Positions 12,801 to 24,500 are shown, numbered from the stretch's first letter. The stretch: 64,000 bases of DNA from Trebouxia sp. TZW2008 (GCA_002118135.1 BDIU01000117.1:92585-156584); one strand, 5' to 3'. Notes: a model not told the origin generated them from the letters alone. Made by a program: numbers and translations.

Positions 12801-15412
12801 TGTTGACCTGCACAATAGCATGCAAAGTCAGCAACCTATCTGATCAAGTCAAAGCTTGAAAGCCTAAGCGTGTTTGTGTTGCAATGCCGCAGGCTACACG
12901 TCTTGTTTTAATTTTCGCAAAAAAAGATGTCTTTGCATCTGCTGCAGTTTACCCCATGAGCTTGAGTGCTTGAGTCTACTGCAACTCTGTAGTGTTGACA
13001 ATGCAGGCGCATGCTGTATCATCTGCTACATATGATGCTGCCTACTGCACTCCCTGGTTTGTGAAACAAAACGCGTGCTAGATATGCAGGTATCAGAAGC
13101 CATGCACGATCTGAGGGACGAGGAGAAGTGGCCAAGTTGCCACCTTCAAGTCAGGGCTTTCACAAGCATAAACAATTACGTGCTGACTGCCAAGATCAAC
13201 GGACAGTAGTGCTCGCAAACATTGTTGATGGGCTGGACCAACCTTTGGCAGATGCAGCAGCTGTCTCGCTGTCTCTCAGGTCATCTACCAGTCGCTCATT
13301 GCGCTCACTCATCTTAGCCAAGCGCCCGTCAAGCTCAGCGTTCTTAGCCCATAGCTGCTCCTTGCTGCTGACCTCATGCCGCAGCCTGCATACACCCAAT
13401 TCCTCAATGTTGGCTTCGCAGCTAATATGCAGCCCTTTGAGCGCTTTGCAGTCTTCTGGGCTGTTTTTGGCTTGGTTATCATGAGCCGCAATCTGAGCAT
13501 CTGCGCTGCAGCTGTTTCTTGTAGGTTTGCACAGGTGCTGGTGCAAATCTGCTTGCATTCAAATACAGTCTTGAATAGCTGTTGCACAAGCCGTTCCTTT
13601 GCAGGCTGAGATGCATGCAACGCCACCGACGCTGGTGCAACACATGCAGCATATGTGGTGGCAGCAGCATAAAGGGTCATGATTCCACAAAAGCTTAAGG
13701 ACGGAGTCTGTGACCTGCTTTCGAGTGAGGCTGATTGAGCCTTGACGCCTGTGTTGCTATGACACATGCAGCAGATGTGGTGACAGCAGCATGTTGATGC
13801 GAGTGTTGCAGTACAATGGAGGCATGAGGGCAGAGACTATGACCTGCTTTCCAGTGAGGCTGATTGTGCCTTGGCATCTTTGTGTAGTGTACACTGCACC
13901 TCCAAGTCTGCAGCCAGCCTTGCAGCCTGAACCTGCCCAGCTGTGGCTTCCTGCAACTTTTCTCTGAAGGCAGCTGCTCTGCCTGTTACACTTTCAAGCT
14001 CGCTTTGAGCCTTGTTGCGCAGCGTGTGTTCATCCCTCAGCCTGTTGCAGCAGCATGGCATTCTGATCAAAAGAGAAGCTCTCTGTCGTGTCACGTGCCT
14101 TGACTTTTGTCCATGACCTGTGCGAGACAGCAGCACCAGCCCCAAAGTGCACACAAATAGTGCAATAGTGCTGGCAATCCTTTGCTTGTATCCAGCAAAA
14201 GCACAGGTTTGGACTGATCTCAAGCCTGTGCAAAGGCTCTGGTCAGAATGCCATGTTGGTTGCTTCACAATCAAACGTTATGTTGTCTGTTATCTTGAGC
14301 ACAAGAAGAGCACAGTTTAGCAACTGTTCTTTGTAGCGACAGCTTTGGTTCCAAGATTGTACGTATATCAAAGTGTCCCTACTCAACGGGATGACTGCAG
14401 TCAAGAATGCAGCGATTGATGCATGAGCGAAATGCATCGTCCCTAGATCAAGAATGTCCTTGCATCAAGTGTCCTTACAAAGAAAAGTCACTGTACCTTT
14501 TCTGCAGCTCCTTCACCCGGCTGTGGTGGTGCTTCTCAGCATGTTGAAGGGCTGCAGCAGTGGCTGCCAGCTGTTGCCTAGCAGTTGCCTGCATCAGCCA
14601 GGAAAGACAAGTCTGACATGGCCTGTCAAGAAAGCTCACACAGCAGGCTGGAAAGACAAATGTGACATGGCCTGTCAACAAAGCTCACACAGCAGGATGT
14701 GATGTATAGTGCATCTGGTTTGTGGCATGTGTAGTTTGGACATCAGAGCTTACTACGTGATCTTGCTCGACCTTCAAATCTGAGGCATATGTTGCCAAAT
14801 CCTGACGCATGGCATCCAGGTCCTGCAACACGACATCAGAGCCTGGTTGCCTGTCCCGCAACCCAGGTGGAACAGGCACGTACAGATGTACGCAAAAGCT
14901 GTTTGACAAACCTCTTGGCAAGCAGACCGGGTTCTTGCAAGCTCATTAGCGAGAGCAGAATTAGCGTTGCGCAAGTCCTGCACATGCCCACAACTATCAG
15001 CACTTTGCCTTGCAAACGCTGCACGTGCTGGAACAATGACACATGCCTTCATTGCAGCCCTGTTGAGCTGCAGAAGCTGCTCATCCTTATCTTTGGCCCT
15101 GTAACCTCCTGACATCAGATAGTTCCTGGGAGAATTGGACTGCTGCTGTGACGCTGCGGGTTTGACGACCTTGCTGATGCCTGCGAGTTGCCGTTGACAG
15201 TTTGAGGGCAATAAAAGCGGAATACAAGGCAGAAATCCAGCCCACCGGACACAAACGAGCTTTCGGTCTTCTAGGAACAAGCAGTCGTTCTGAGCAGCCC
15301 TACGTTTCCGGCTGGCCTTCTCCTTGTGCAAAGGCTCAATCTCGTATGCAGTAGTTGTGGGCACTATTACAATGCTCGGCCCCGTGTCCTGCGACCTGCC
15401 GCCCTTGCTCAT
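6817..15412 (-). CDS. Large coiled-coil protein, function unknown
   Basis: Roughly fifteen exons on the minus strand, starting at an ATG (MSKGGRSQDTGPSIVIV) and ending at a TAG. Exon blocks lie approximately at 15412-15255, 15200-15050, 14995-14935, 14830-14760, 14590-14497, 14060-13850, 13390-13250, 12355-12200, 11330-11187, 10678-10548, 9470-9341, 8903-8640, 8160-8000, 7496-7370 and 7034-6817. Almost all encode charged, heptad-like helix rich in E, K, Q, R, A and L, for example LESAQSELAQARQQGDSELT and EKARHDVERLRRALDKSDAE. This suggests a long parallel coiled coil such as a basal-body, centriolar or cytoskeletal scaffold, but I see no family signature and do not assign one. The last exon (NYDDWLKTLVSQRGS) is not heptad-like and would be the best search query. 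Introns hold five or more splice-junction repeat arrays. The divergent neighbour is the E2 gene, 436 bp away. Confidence 0.7.
7830..7925 (-). repeat. Diverged donor-side copy of an exon end (coiled-coil gene)
   Basis: On the minus strand this intron segment encodes ARLQAQLESIHDAHFK. The exon just upstream in the gene (about 8000-8075) ends with KLQAHLQSIHDAHSK. The copy lies in the downstream intron about 150 bp away and is diverged, so it looks like an old duplication across the donor site. Confidence 0.6.
9457..10060 (-). repeat. 114-bp tandem array at an exon acceptor (coiled-coil gene)
   Basis: Unit starts at 9457, 9571, 9685, 9799, 9913 and 10027, each exactly 114 bp apart. In the gene's sense, each unit contains an acceptor (TTGCAG) followed by exon sequence encoding SQHRSLKEKLIHSKQDN. 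Only the unit at 9457, the last in transcript order, continues into the full exon. The second unit is open in frame with it, and the others carry a TGA just before the acceptor. The array also yields a 112-codon frame on the plus strand, which I treat as an artefact of the repeat. Confidence 0.85.
10858..11100 (-). repeat. Donor-side copies of an exon end (coiled-coil gene)
   Basis: The exon at about 11330-11187 ends with codons for KAVNTHQALQ and then the donor GTGCC. Diverged copies of this end plus donor lie downstream at about 11041-11100 (AANTRQALQ) and 10858-10960 (again ending in a TTGG..CACTGCAGGTGCC-like junction when read on the minus strand). Confidence 0.65.
12340..12830 (-). repeat. 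Acceptor-side array, about four copies (coiled-coil gene)
   Basis: On the plus strand, segments resembling CTGCTGCAGCCGCTCAAGCT through GACCTGCTCAACAGCATGC recur near 12315-12370, 12448-12508, 12590-12650 and 12760-12825. In gene sense they contain the acceptor followed by the exon start encoding ATLQPQLERLQQHS. Only the copy near 12350 leads into the full exon. Confidence 0.7.
13695..13880 (-). repeat. Donor-side duplicate of an exon end (coiled-coil gene)
   Basis: The exon ending near 13845 encodes DAKAQSASLESRS followed by a GT donor. A second copy of the end (encoding VKAQSASLESRS) with a donor-like GT lies about 117 bp further into the intron, near 13717-13750. Confidence 0.6.
14311..14495. 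mobile_element. TA-flanked MITE, copy A (coiled-coil gene intron)
   Basis: Non-coding element of about 170-185 bp with terminal inverted repeats (ACAGTTTAG... and ...GTCACTGTA), in the family of the copies at 28353, 36345, 56413 and 56927. Internally it shares TTTGGTTCC, AGTGTCCCTACTCAA and AAGAATGTCCTTGCATCAAG with them. Its right end forms the splice donor of the host gene: in minus-strand sense the exon ends AAAAG and the intron opens GTACAGTGAC, where TACAGTGAC is the element terminus. TA flanks plus CAGT-type ends suggest a Tc1/mariner/pogo-type non-autonomous element. Confidence 0.75.
14595..14700. repeat. Two-copy tandem repeat in an intron
   Basis: A segment of about 53 bp (GGAAAGACAA, GACATGGCCTGTCAA, AAAGCTCACACAGCAGG) occurs twice in tandem just downstream, in gene sense, of an exon of the coiled-coil gene. 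Confidence 0.7.
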
Positions 15413-15848
15413 GGGTGCAACCTCGGCATCTGACGAGCTGCGGGCTTGGGTCTGACGCGAGTCGCTGTTTCTGCCCTGCAGCGCTACAACAAGTGTTCTA
15501 GGCGCAAGGGTCTTGATTGGCCTCGGCGCACGGCCTACAAGGCAAAGTAGCTGCAGGCCCTGTCAAGTTTTCTCCGTGACAGACGGACGAGTTGACGGAC
15601 TCCGTCACATCAAGTGCATGTGGGATTTGAACCTCGTACCTTGGTGCGCGACAATGCCGCGCGCTTGCAGGACAGGTGTTGCCATTGAGGTCTAGCAGAT
15701 TGCGTGCCTGAATTTCTGCACCGACACAGACGGACATCTGGCTGCGACAATCCATCTCAGAGTGCACTAAAGCGTGGCTGATCAGTGCCAGCCGCGAGGA
15801 GGCTTCTGCTGAGCTGGTCTGGCTGGCAACCTCTGCCAGGCAATCGCA
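15413..15848. promoter_or_regulatory. Divergent intergenic region, coiled-coil gene / E2 gene
   Basis: 436 bp separate the two divergent start codons, so a shared bidirectional promoter is likely. No TATA-like or other motif stands out. A B-box-like string on the minus strand near 15625-15640 was checked for a tRNA and rejected. Confidence 0.45.
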
Positions 15849-16571
<723 letters not shown>

Positions 16572-17185
16572 TGCGGATAACAATTCGAATGGCTATTTGC
16601 AGCAGCCTGCTGGAACTATCCCGCCTGACTGATATATGTATCTGCGCTTTGCCCTCAGCATATGTACACCAGCTAAAGACCTGTGATAGTCCTGGCGCGT
16701 GCCCTCTTCCTGTTTTAGTGCTGTAGCTGCACACCAGCATGTTTGTGCCATGCATGCTGGCAAACGCTGATATATCTGGCAATGCCTCAGCTGTAGCCCC
16801 TTATTGCTTTCTGAATAGCCTAGCTATACTCAGTAATCACACCATTATGTCTGAACTGTGATGCATTGCAGCAATCATAACATGACTGGGCTGTTACATT
16901 CCCGGTCGAGGCAATGATTGCTAATCATTGAATAACACGTGACTGACTTGCCAGTTGTAGGCTCCTACTCTACATAGCGTCTTTGCTCAGATCTGAGTTC
17001 GCATTCTTGCTAGCAGCAGTCAGACTTGCAAGATTGAGTTCTGCAGTCAGTGTGCAGACTTTGTTGACACATCAGAGCTGCACTGAACCCTAGAAATTGT
17101 GGCCTGCTTCATTGTGATTGCATGGCAGAGTCAGTGCTGTTGTCTGCTGTTGTCTGCATAACAGCACGTTAGCTTTGCTGAGGCA
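16572..17185. other. Intergenic region between two convergent 3' ends
   Basis: Contains the 3' flanks of the E2 gene (+) and RPB4 (-). The frames present are short and unrelated to known proteins. No RNA gene was seen. Confidence 0.6.
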
Positions 17186-17913
17186 TCATCTGTATGTTGC
17201 AACCTCATCAACAATCTGAGTCACCTCTTCATCTGTCAATTTGTCCTGCGCACACAAAAGGGTTGTGGTCACTGACAGCAGCGCCTTTTAGCTTTACTTC
17301 ATGCAAGGACCACAATTGCTTCAAGTTCTTTTGCACAGTGACATATAGCGTGCTTTTCTAGAGGGCGAAGCTGCTTACGACAAGACTGGGCACCACAAGC
17401 TTGGCCTCATCTAGGTCTCCTGGGGCAAGATTTGCAAGTACGCACACCTCAAACAGGTGTAGCTGCGGGTATGCGGTAGCTAGCTTCCTGCAGAAGGTGT
17501 TGCAGGCCATTCACACCAATAGTGCCATAAACGCAGTTGCCATGTAGCGTACTTGCATCTGCTAGAAAGAGCTTCACTCTTGCAACAGCTTAGAAAGGCA
17601 CAGCTCAGAGTAAAAATTACTTACTGGCGCAAAGCATCCATGTTTGACCTATTCTGCTGCACATTGAAAAGGGATACGTATTCATAGGTTTTACGCACTC
17701 TGTCAGAGGCCTCTTCTAGTTTGAGACCCCTGGACTCCAGCTGGTGCTCGAGGACGATTTTGGCTTCGGTGTTGGACAAAACGTTGGCCTCAAGGAACAC
17801 TGTGAAGCAAGCATGCATTGAAGTTGCATACAACACACGGGCTTCAAGCGAAGTTACGCACATGACGGGATTTTCAACTCTGCTGCATTGTCTTCTTCCT
17901 GTCCTTGGCTCAT
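17186..17913 (-). CDS. RPB4: DNA-directed RNA polymerase II subunit RPB4
   Basis: Four exons on the minus strand: 17913-17862, 17799-17625, 17487-17379 and 17245-17186. They splice to 131 residues with all phases consistent. RPB4 pairs with RPB7 to form the stalk of RNA polymerase II, which aids initiation and mRNA handling. The chosen ATG gives MSQGQEEDNAAELKIPS, which joins smoothly to LFLEANVLSNTEAKIVLEHQ and then YVSLFNVQQNRSNMDALRQ, as in plant RPB4/NRPB4. The third exon holds HLFEVCVLANLAPGDLDEAK and the last DKLTDEEVTQIVDEVATYR, the characteristic C-terminal helices. The length matches the plant protein (about 138). Starts further upstream would need a non-ATG codon. A bL36 gene starts 375 bp away in the opposite direction. 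Confidence 0.92.
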
Positions 17914-18288
17914 GCCACAGCAGACAAAGCAATGTGTAGGCTCGGCGCCTGTCAGACACGCTGTTTACTTTCGCTTTGCTACTGACGAGATCGTTGCTCA
18001 CTTGACTTATTGCCACTGGAATCTGCGAAGTACACTACATCTTCGCTTGTGATGCTAGTGGAAATTGCATGCGGTGTCTGCTAAGCAGCTGCTTGCATAT
18101 CGAACGTTCTCTCTCGTGCATGCACTTAAGTTTCTCTTGTTAGGGTTTGGTGAATTGCAAGCAACACTTGAGCTAAACAGGCACGCAAACAGCTAGTGGA
18201 CCTTTACTCTGCAGACGCAACTAGTTCTTACAAGCGGCTCTATGTGCTTACACTAAAGATGGTCGCTGTTGTGCCGTCGTAAGCTGTC
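17914..18288. promoter_or_regulatory. Divergent intergenic region, RPB4 / bL36
   Basis: 375 bp lie between the start codons of RPB4 (-) and bL36 (+). The short spacing suggests a shared bidirectional promoter. No specific motif was recognised. Confidence 0.45.
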
Positions 18289-18737
18289 ATGCGTGTTCGA
18301 TCTGCGATCAAAAAGCTATGTGACTCATGCAAGGTGGTGAAGCGTCGCGGCAAGCTCTACATCGTATGCAAAGCTAGTGCAAAGGTCCGTTGCGGCACAC
18401 ACGTCCAACCCTTGTCAAGTTGCTGTTGAGGCTGCGTGCATGCACCGCGTGTGGTGACTTGCAGCACAAGCAGCGGCAAGGATTTCACACGATAGCGGCC
18501 TCTTCCCACATCGACAAAGATGTGTTGGAAGCACCACCAGCAACTGCAGTCGAGAGGTATACAGCAGCTGTTGACGGCAAAGTGCACTTGTTGCCTTTGC
18601 CAGAGAATTGTATCAGCACTTACACTTCAATTGTTGCTTACAGGCCTCCATTGCCTGCGTTTGTGACCAAACCCTTCAGTCTCATGTTTCCCACTAATGC
18701 AAGCATTGGCATGCGCGAATGGCTTCAAAGTCAATAA
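18289..18737 (+). CDS. Organellar ribosomal protein bL36 with long C-terminal tail
   Basis: Two exons, 18289-18384 and 18465-18737, giving 122 residues. bL36 is a small zinc-binding protein of the large subunit in bacteria, mitochondria and plastids; a nuclear copy is probably imported into mitochondria. The N-terminal 37 or so residues match the family: MRVRSAIKKLCDSCKVVKRR, then LYIVCKAS and HKQRQG. The zinc ligands C-x2-C (CDSC) and later C and H are in place. Normal bL36 ends at the KQRQG motif; here the frame continues for about 85 residues (GFHTIAASSHIDKDVLEAPP onward) to a TGA-free stop at 18735-18737. The intron falls inside the conserved domain. The tail could be a lineage-specific mitoribosomal extension, or an undetected donor could truncate it. 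Confidence 0.85.
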
Positions 18738-20008
18738 TGCAATCACACCTGAAAGCCTCTTTCCAGCGCAGTAAGAGTTTCAGCTGAAGCGGCAGCTCCA
18801 AAATTTGCACCAACCAATTGTGCTTGTCAGCCCAGTCAGCATCAAAGTGGGCAAGGACTGTGCAGTCATCCTATTTCTTAAGTGACCCAACACAATCATT
18901 AATGCGCCTGCAGCTGCTCCTCGCTGCTGGTTTGCTTTAATCATTGCAGCCTGTTTTTGACATGGATGTGTTGCATGTGTACTGGTTGGGTTTGTTGGGG
19001 ATGCATCAGTTGTGTTCATCACATTATGACACTCTGATAAAATGACCATTTGATCCTTGTAGGACAGGCGTGCTGCAACAAGTCTAATTAAGCTCTTACT
19101 GCTGGAAATGGCAACTGAAATGGAAACAATTGCATTCATGGTCACTTCTGCGCAACAGGTGTCACGTTGTCATGGTATACTATGTAGCAGAAACAGCTTT
19201 ATTGATTTGACTTCGTTTTGCAGCATGAATCAACATTGCTCGCTGTGCTGTGTTGTCTTGAATGTGTCGTTGGTGGCAAATTTCATTGAGTTGACTTCAA
19301 CAATGCATCTGTTGACACCGGTCAAGGCCCCAACATTGCATTTACTGATTTCAACGAGGCCTCTAGACTCATACATGCCTGACTATACGATTCAGTTGAC
19401 TTGCACAACCTTGGATCTGCAAGCAAATCAGACTTGTTGCAGTGAGTCACATGCAGTGTCTCAACTGCTTGTCTTGTCAATCTAATGTTGCACATCTATC
19501 AAGCTTTAAATTTACTGGTTGCATGCAGCAAGCAGCTTGATGCCCGTGATGACCAAGCAGCACTATTACTTGATCGACCAATACAAAAATGCACACAGTA
19601 TCATCTATCATGGTCCAAATGTATACTGCAAACCATGCAGTGATTCACATCATTGTTGATAAGGCAGCATCCAGTTCACATCAAGACAACAGTATCTGCG
19701 ACAAGGATCAGGTGACATGATTCTGCACAAATTATTAAGCAGATAGCAGAATTCCGGGAACAAAGACACATCCTGCACACAAAAGAAAAAAGGCAAACAC
19801 CTGTACAAACAGCAGATCACAGCAGCTGCAACAGTCATACGGGGTAGTCAGTGGTGCTGTAGTATCAACTGCTTGGCTTGGCAATGCCTCAATATCATAT
19901 TCACCTCCCAGGGTTCTGATGCCTGAGGCAAGACACGACCATCTTGCTTTCAGTACTGATGTCACTCACAACCATATGTGCCTCAGACACCCTCAGGCAC
20001 TCCCAGTA
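18738..20008. other. Gene-poor stretch
   Basis: Between the 3' end of the bL36 gene and the 3' end of the minus-strand reading frame at 20009. A few 100-125-codon frames exist on both strands (for example 18780-19145 minus and 19108-19485 plus). Their composition is Cys/Ser/Thr-rich and unlike a conserved protein, and none shows a domain. Probably UTR and intergenic DNA. Confidence 0.5.
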
Positions 20009-21136
20009 TCACTTCTTGTCCAGTGCACGGGTGCGTACAGCCCTGCCATGCTCATATACAGCAACATCAAGTTTTGCCTTGTGCTTGCGAGCATTTGAGA
20101 TAAATCGTGCACCAGCCTCAGCAGGAAATCTGTAATTGCTTGATTCTTTCTCAGCTGCCTCTAGTTGATCATGAGCCCTCTGCTGAGCCTGATGCAACTT
20201 CTGAATCACTGGTGGCAGACTGCATGACGCAAGGGCTTGTGAGGGGCTTATGCGTAACTTGCATACAGCAGCAAAGCAGATGGTCTTGTAGACATGCACT
20301 GTGTGTAACAAGGATTACATAAGCTGAATTTGAGATCTCTGGCAGCAAGGAGCTTTTGCTGGTGAGTGCAGTCATATGTGGTGACCCGCAGCGAACAACC
20401 ATATTATGCATGTCTATGATGATGTTTTCCCTCAAAATCATGTTCACCTCTTCTCCTCCTCAGGATCATTCTGCTGGTGTATTTGATTGGTCTGCTCCAC
20501 TTGCTGCCTCTCCTTGCTTGCTTGTGAGTCAGAACTTTCCTCAAGTGCTTGCCTAACCTGCTTGGCTTTACTGAGCTGCTTGTAAGCCTCTATGGCAGGT
20601 GACTCAGCATCAGTGTCTGAGCTGAGGTCCACCTGTTCTGATGAGCTTGCTTCTGGCAGTTCAGTCCCCGGCGCTTGAGCAGCTGCGGCTGGATCTGCGA
20701 TTGCATCTGGATCTGAGTCAGAAGGACTGGTTGTGTAGTGCCCTGTCTGCATGGGAAGGCCTTCAGTTGGATTGGTTGAGCGCCTTGCTTGCTCATCACT
20801 GCTTGCTCTTGGCTTGCTGTCGCTGAATGTGCTGTATGCGCCCAGTGGATTGTCTGATCTGGCGCCATGACTGCCTTCAGGCAAGCTAGGCTCGCCTAAG
20901 GAGGCAACTTGCTGCACGAGGTCAGTTGCCTTCTGTTGTATGCTGGCAGCCCTCTGTGCACCGGACTTTCTTCTCTTTGTCTCGCTCTGATGATACTCTG
21001 CATGCTGACCGTCCCGTTTAGTGCTGCTTAGGATACGAAGTCTGTCTCTGGGAGCCTCTTCAGTTCTGTGCTTTGTCTCAGAAGAAGCCTCTGGCAAGCT
21101 TCTTCCTGACCGCGGTGCACCTGCTGGAGGGCCCAT
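20009..21136 (-). CDS. Hypothetical protein, possible second cistron after DPM3
   Basis: Two exons, 21136-20448 and 20219-20009, in matching phase (2+1), giving 299 residues that start MGPPAGAPRSGRSLPEASSE. Residues 1-230 are low-complexity and Ser/Gln/Glu-rich, ending in an acidic-to-basic tail (VEQTNQIHQQNDPEEEK). Exon 2 encodes a charged helical segment (IQKLHQAQQRAHDQLEAAEK) and a basic C-terminus (HKAKLDVAVYEHGRAVRTR). I do not recognise it; it is likely largely disordered. Its ATG sits only 4 nt (CTTG) after the TGA of DPM3 on the same strand. The same frame stays open into DPM3's last exon, so either a dicistronic mRNA or an alternative upstream start is possible. Confidence 0.65.
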
Positions 21137-21140
21137 CAAG

Positions 21141-21597
21141 TCACGAAATGTTGTGCAACAGCAGTTCCTTCCGGGCGGCTGCCATGTCCTGTGAAACAAT
21201 TGAAGAGCTCACAGTGTGCTCCTTAAAAGATTGTCCGCTCGAGTCAGTTACAGCAACCGATGAGCCGAGTGATAGGCCTTGAAGATACGCACCTGGCGTA
21301 GGGCTATTGCCTCTTTTGGTACAGTGCGAAATGTAAGCACACCGTACGCCAACGCTATGACTGAATAAACACCAAACAGCGCGATGAGCAAGGCAGGAGC
21401 CTGCACAGAAAAGCCAAGCTGAGCTGTTATCCAAGTTGATGTCTACGTTGCGGTCGCCGCAGACGTGTAAGATCTTGAGACGCACTCACCAGCAATACGG
21501 CAAGATACTGCGAAGGTTCAAGGTTGCTGCGCAGGGCTGCTGCCCAGACTGCAATGAGTACAACTAGGCCAGCAGTGACACGATATATACGTAACAT
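21141..21597 (-). CDS. DPM3: Dolichol-phosphate mannosyltransferase subunit 3
   Basis: Three exons, 21597-21490, 21400-21293 and 21188-21141, all phase 0, giving 87 residues (human DPM3 has 92). DPM3 anchors the catalytic subunit DPM1 in the ER membrane so that it can make dolichol-phosphate-mannose for N-glycans and GPI anchors. The protein starts MLRIYRVTAGLVVLIAVWAA and has two predicted membrane helices, one per exon (LVVLIAVWAA and LLIALFGVYSVIALAYGV). These lead into the family's TFRTVPKEAIALRQDMAAAR segment, which resembles the amphipathic DPM1-contacting tail. The ATG is the only one in the first exon that gives the membrane topology. An unrelated frame starts 4 nt after the stop. Confidence 0.88.
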
Positions 21598-24500
21598 CAC
21601 TCAAGCTCCTGGAGCGCATCAAAAGGAGCTAAGAGGCGGCGGCGATACCACCGCGCTTCCGGCAGCAATTGGACATTAGAGCCAGCAATAGAATGTGTAC
21701 AGGCGAGAGATCGAAACAGGATGCAATCAGGCGATATTAGTCACACACAGCTCTTTGGCGCCTTGAGGACCTCTGGATTCTAAACTTATCAGCCTGTGCC
21801 TGGCTTCAGAATGTGGCAACATCTCATCAAGCAGTAAACTCTGATTCCTGTGCAGAAATTTGCGAGATATGCATCAGCGGTGTGTGGTGTCACAGATATA
21901 CTAGTGCCCAAGTGACCTGCGAGCCTCAAGCAGTCAGATGCCTTTGAAGCGAGCTTGACCTGCAGCCGCTGAGCTGTTTTTGCCACGACTCAAGCACACT
22001 GGAAACAAGACACACAAGTTTCACCACCCACACATGATACACTACCATAGCATAACAGCTATGATAGCTAGGGTCAGTAGATGTAGCACTGCTCAGCGGC
22101 TGTTGCTGTACGGAAGCCTGCTGATCATGATGGCTCTGTATTTAACATGATTACAAGCCTCCTATACATGCAGATGAGCATGTCTGTGGCAAGCGCTTCT
22201 GCTATGCGTGACTGAAGATGTCTTGTTCTCCAGTCATTGAAACCTGCAGCAAAATTTAATACTCAATGTGCATAATGTTCTCCAGCGCGCACAAAATTTG
22301 TTGTACATCTTAAATCTTTTGAAAGGGTTGTTCACCAGCTTGGGTACCAAAAAGCTTTCAGTAGCCGCTGTCTTGCCCTGCTGCACTGCAGCTTCATTAT
22401 GCATGCAGTGCCAAGACGTCACCTGATGTCTGATGTGAGTGCTGCCTTGCCATGATAGCTCAATAGTGAAGAAAATGCCATGCTTGAATTTCTGCTATCC
22501 CAAACAGTGGTCCATGCTCACATACTGTTTGCTATGGATGTCCAACAATGATTGTGAGGCCAATGTTTTGCACACGCTGCAGCATGCTATTTGCTGGCGC
22601 TGAAGACACAGAGTTGAGCTTTCCACCTGCTTTCCCAGGATTGGGCCACAAACAACTGGCATTTGGGCACTCACTGGAGGCTGCCCCCTCCCCCCCCTTC
22701 CGCGCCCAAACAACTTGTGTTGCTTGCTGCTCTTGGAGCGGCACTCTCAGGCTGCGTCTGCCGCCAGAGCCTCCCTTTATGATGCTTGATAGCGTATATC
22801 TTTTTGCTTCTTTGTTGTCACTTAAAGGGCTGTTTTAGGAGAAGGCTTTTGCCTGCTGGAAATTTGGACTACCTGGTAGCGCATTGCTCTGGTAGAATGC
22901 TAAACAACGTTGACCACCATGTTGGCTGGTGAACAGGAGTGACAGCATGTGTACTGTAAAAAAGCTTCAGATGATGTTGTGCCAAACAGCTCCTTCCTTT
23001 GGGAAGTTTGCCTGTTCCTTTGGCAGTTCATTCTTCAGAAGAAGGCAGACCAGCCACTCTGCTATACAGAGCAGACAACCTTGGATTTGTTGTGCCAAAC
23101 AGCATTATTGTCTGTTCCTCCCAGCAGTGGAGTCTGCTGCTGTTGATCAACATCATGATCATGCAGAGCTCGCTTACAATTAGGCACGTGGCTGCTGAGA
23201 GCTCAAGCCACCTTGCTTGCACTTGAACCTGAAGGTCTGCACCATCCCACTAATGCACTGCGTTGATGCATTGCAGCACCATCAACACTTGATTGCAACA
23301 GCTGCTGGCAGCTGCTTCATATGGTGGTGACGCTGTCTGCAGAGCCATGCAAGCAGTGTTCATTGAACAGGAATGTATAAGCAGTAGCAAAGTCTTCAGC
23401 ATTTGAAAGCGCCGCTGTTCTGCTGACGCATACGCATACGTGCGATGCATAGAAGAGGGATGTGCCAGCAAAGGTCTGATCAGGCATTGTGGCAGTGCAT
23501 TGATGGACTGAAGCCAATAGATCAACACAGAAGAAGGTGAGATTGCCTGAGCATCAACACTCCAAGCCCTGAGGGTCAGAGGTCAGGGTGCATGGCCATT
23601 TGAAATGCAACAATGCTTGGCAACTGTGCTTGGCAACTGTGCTTTGTACCTAGCTGGGCCTGCTGAGCCTGTCTACCGCACGTTTGGAATGAGTGAAGAG
23701 TGAATGAACTGTCGTTCCAGTGCTACCCAGGCATGTGCAAGTATAATAGCATCTTCAGTGCATGAGAACCTTGTCCTGGTGAGTCCAGCGTCATGGCACA
23801 GTGTCTTGCAGCTGCAGCTTCGAGTAGCAGCCATGGCCAGCAATAACCAAACTTGCTTGACATCGTGACAGTCAAAGTTTTTGTGGGCATGAGGCTTCTC
23901 ACCACTTATGATTCATGGTGAAAGTTAGCTTGCAGTTGGCTTTTTCCTGTGGGCTCTGCTGGGGCTTTATAAAGCAGCGATGACTGTCCCTGTGCTCCTG
24001 AAATGAAGGTTGACTTTGTGCCAAAGTCCTTTCCAGTCTGTGTTGAGTCTATCCCTGCTTGCAAGCAAAGAGTGATTTTCATGAACGTACTAATCATTGG
24101 CAGTTGAACAATGATGCTGAGCTTTGTGCCAGATGTGCTTCCATGGATGTTCGTCAATCAACAGCATGATCTGCCAGCTGCGTTGAGGGGCGGGTCTGAT
24201 GCACAGCTTGACAAGTTTCTCTGTTAACTTCCCATTTGCAGCAATGTTGTTGCACGGGTGGCGTGAGACTTCGTCAAGGGGTGCCTGACTCAGCATTGAC
24301 CTTTGTCAGGAGCTTCGTACCTGGCTTCATCTTGACAAGTGGTGGTTCTGCAGCACTTGCCCTGCCTGAGCTTCACAATCAGTCGACGACGGCTGGTAGC
24401 GAAGTTCTTGCGAAGTCCCGATTCAGCAAGGCCGGGGCGACCTCAAAGCATTCAGCTGACGCCGGCCTGCAGGAAGCAATCCTGACAGCAAGCTGTCGTA

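Noticed and set aside
15600..15680. Possible tRNA on the minus strand (B-box-like GGTTCAAATCC)
   Set aside because: The flanking bases do not pair as a T-stem and no acceptor or anticodon stem can be folded.
17621..18016. 131-codon minus-strand frame as the start of RPB4
   Set aside because: It begins at a non-ATG codon and reads through intron 1. The spliced model from the ATG at 17913 matches the family better.
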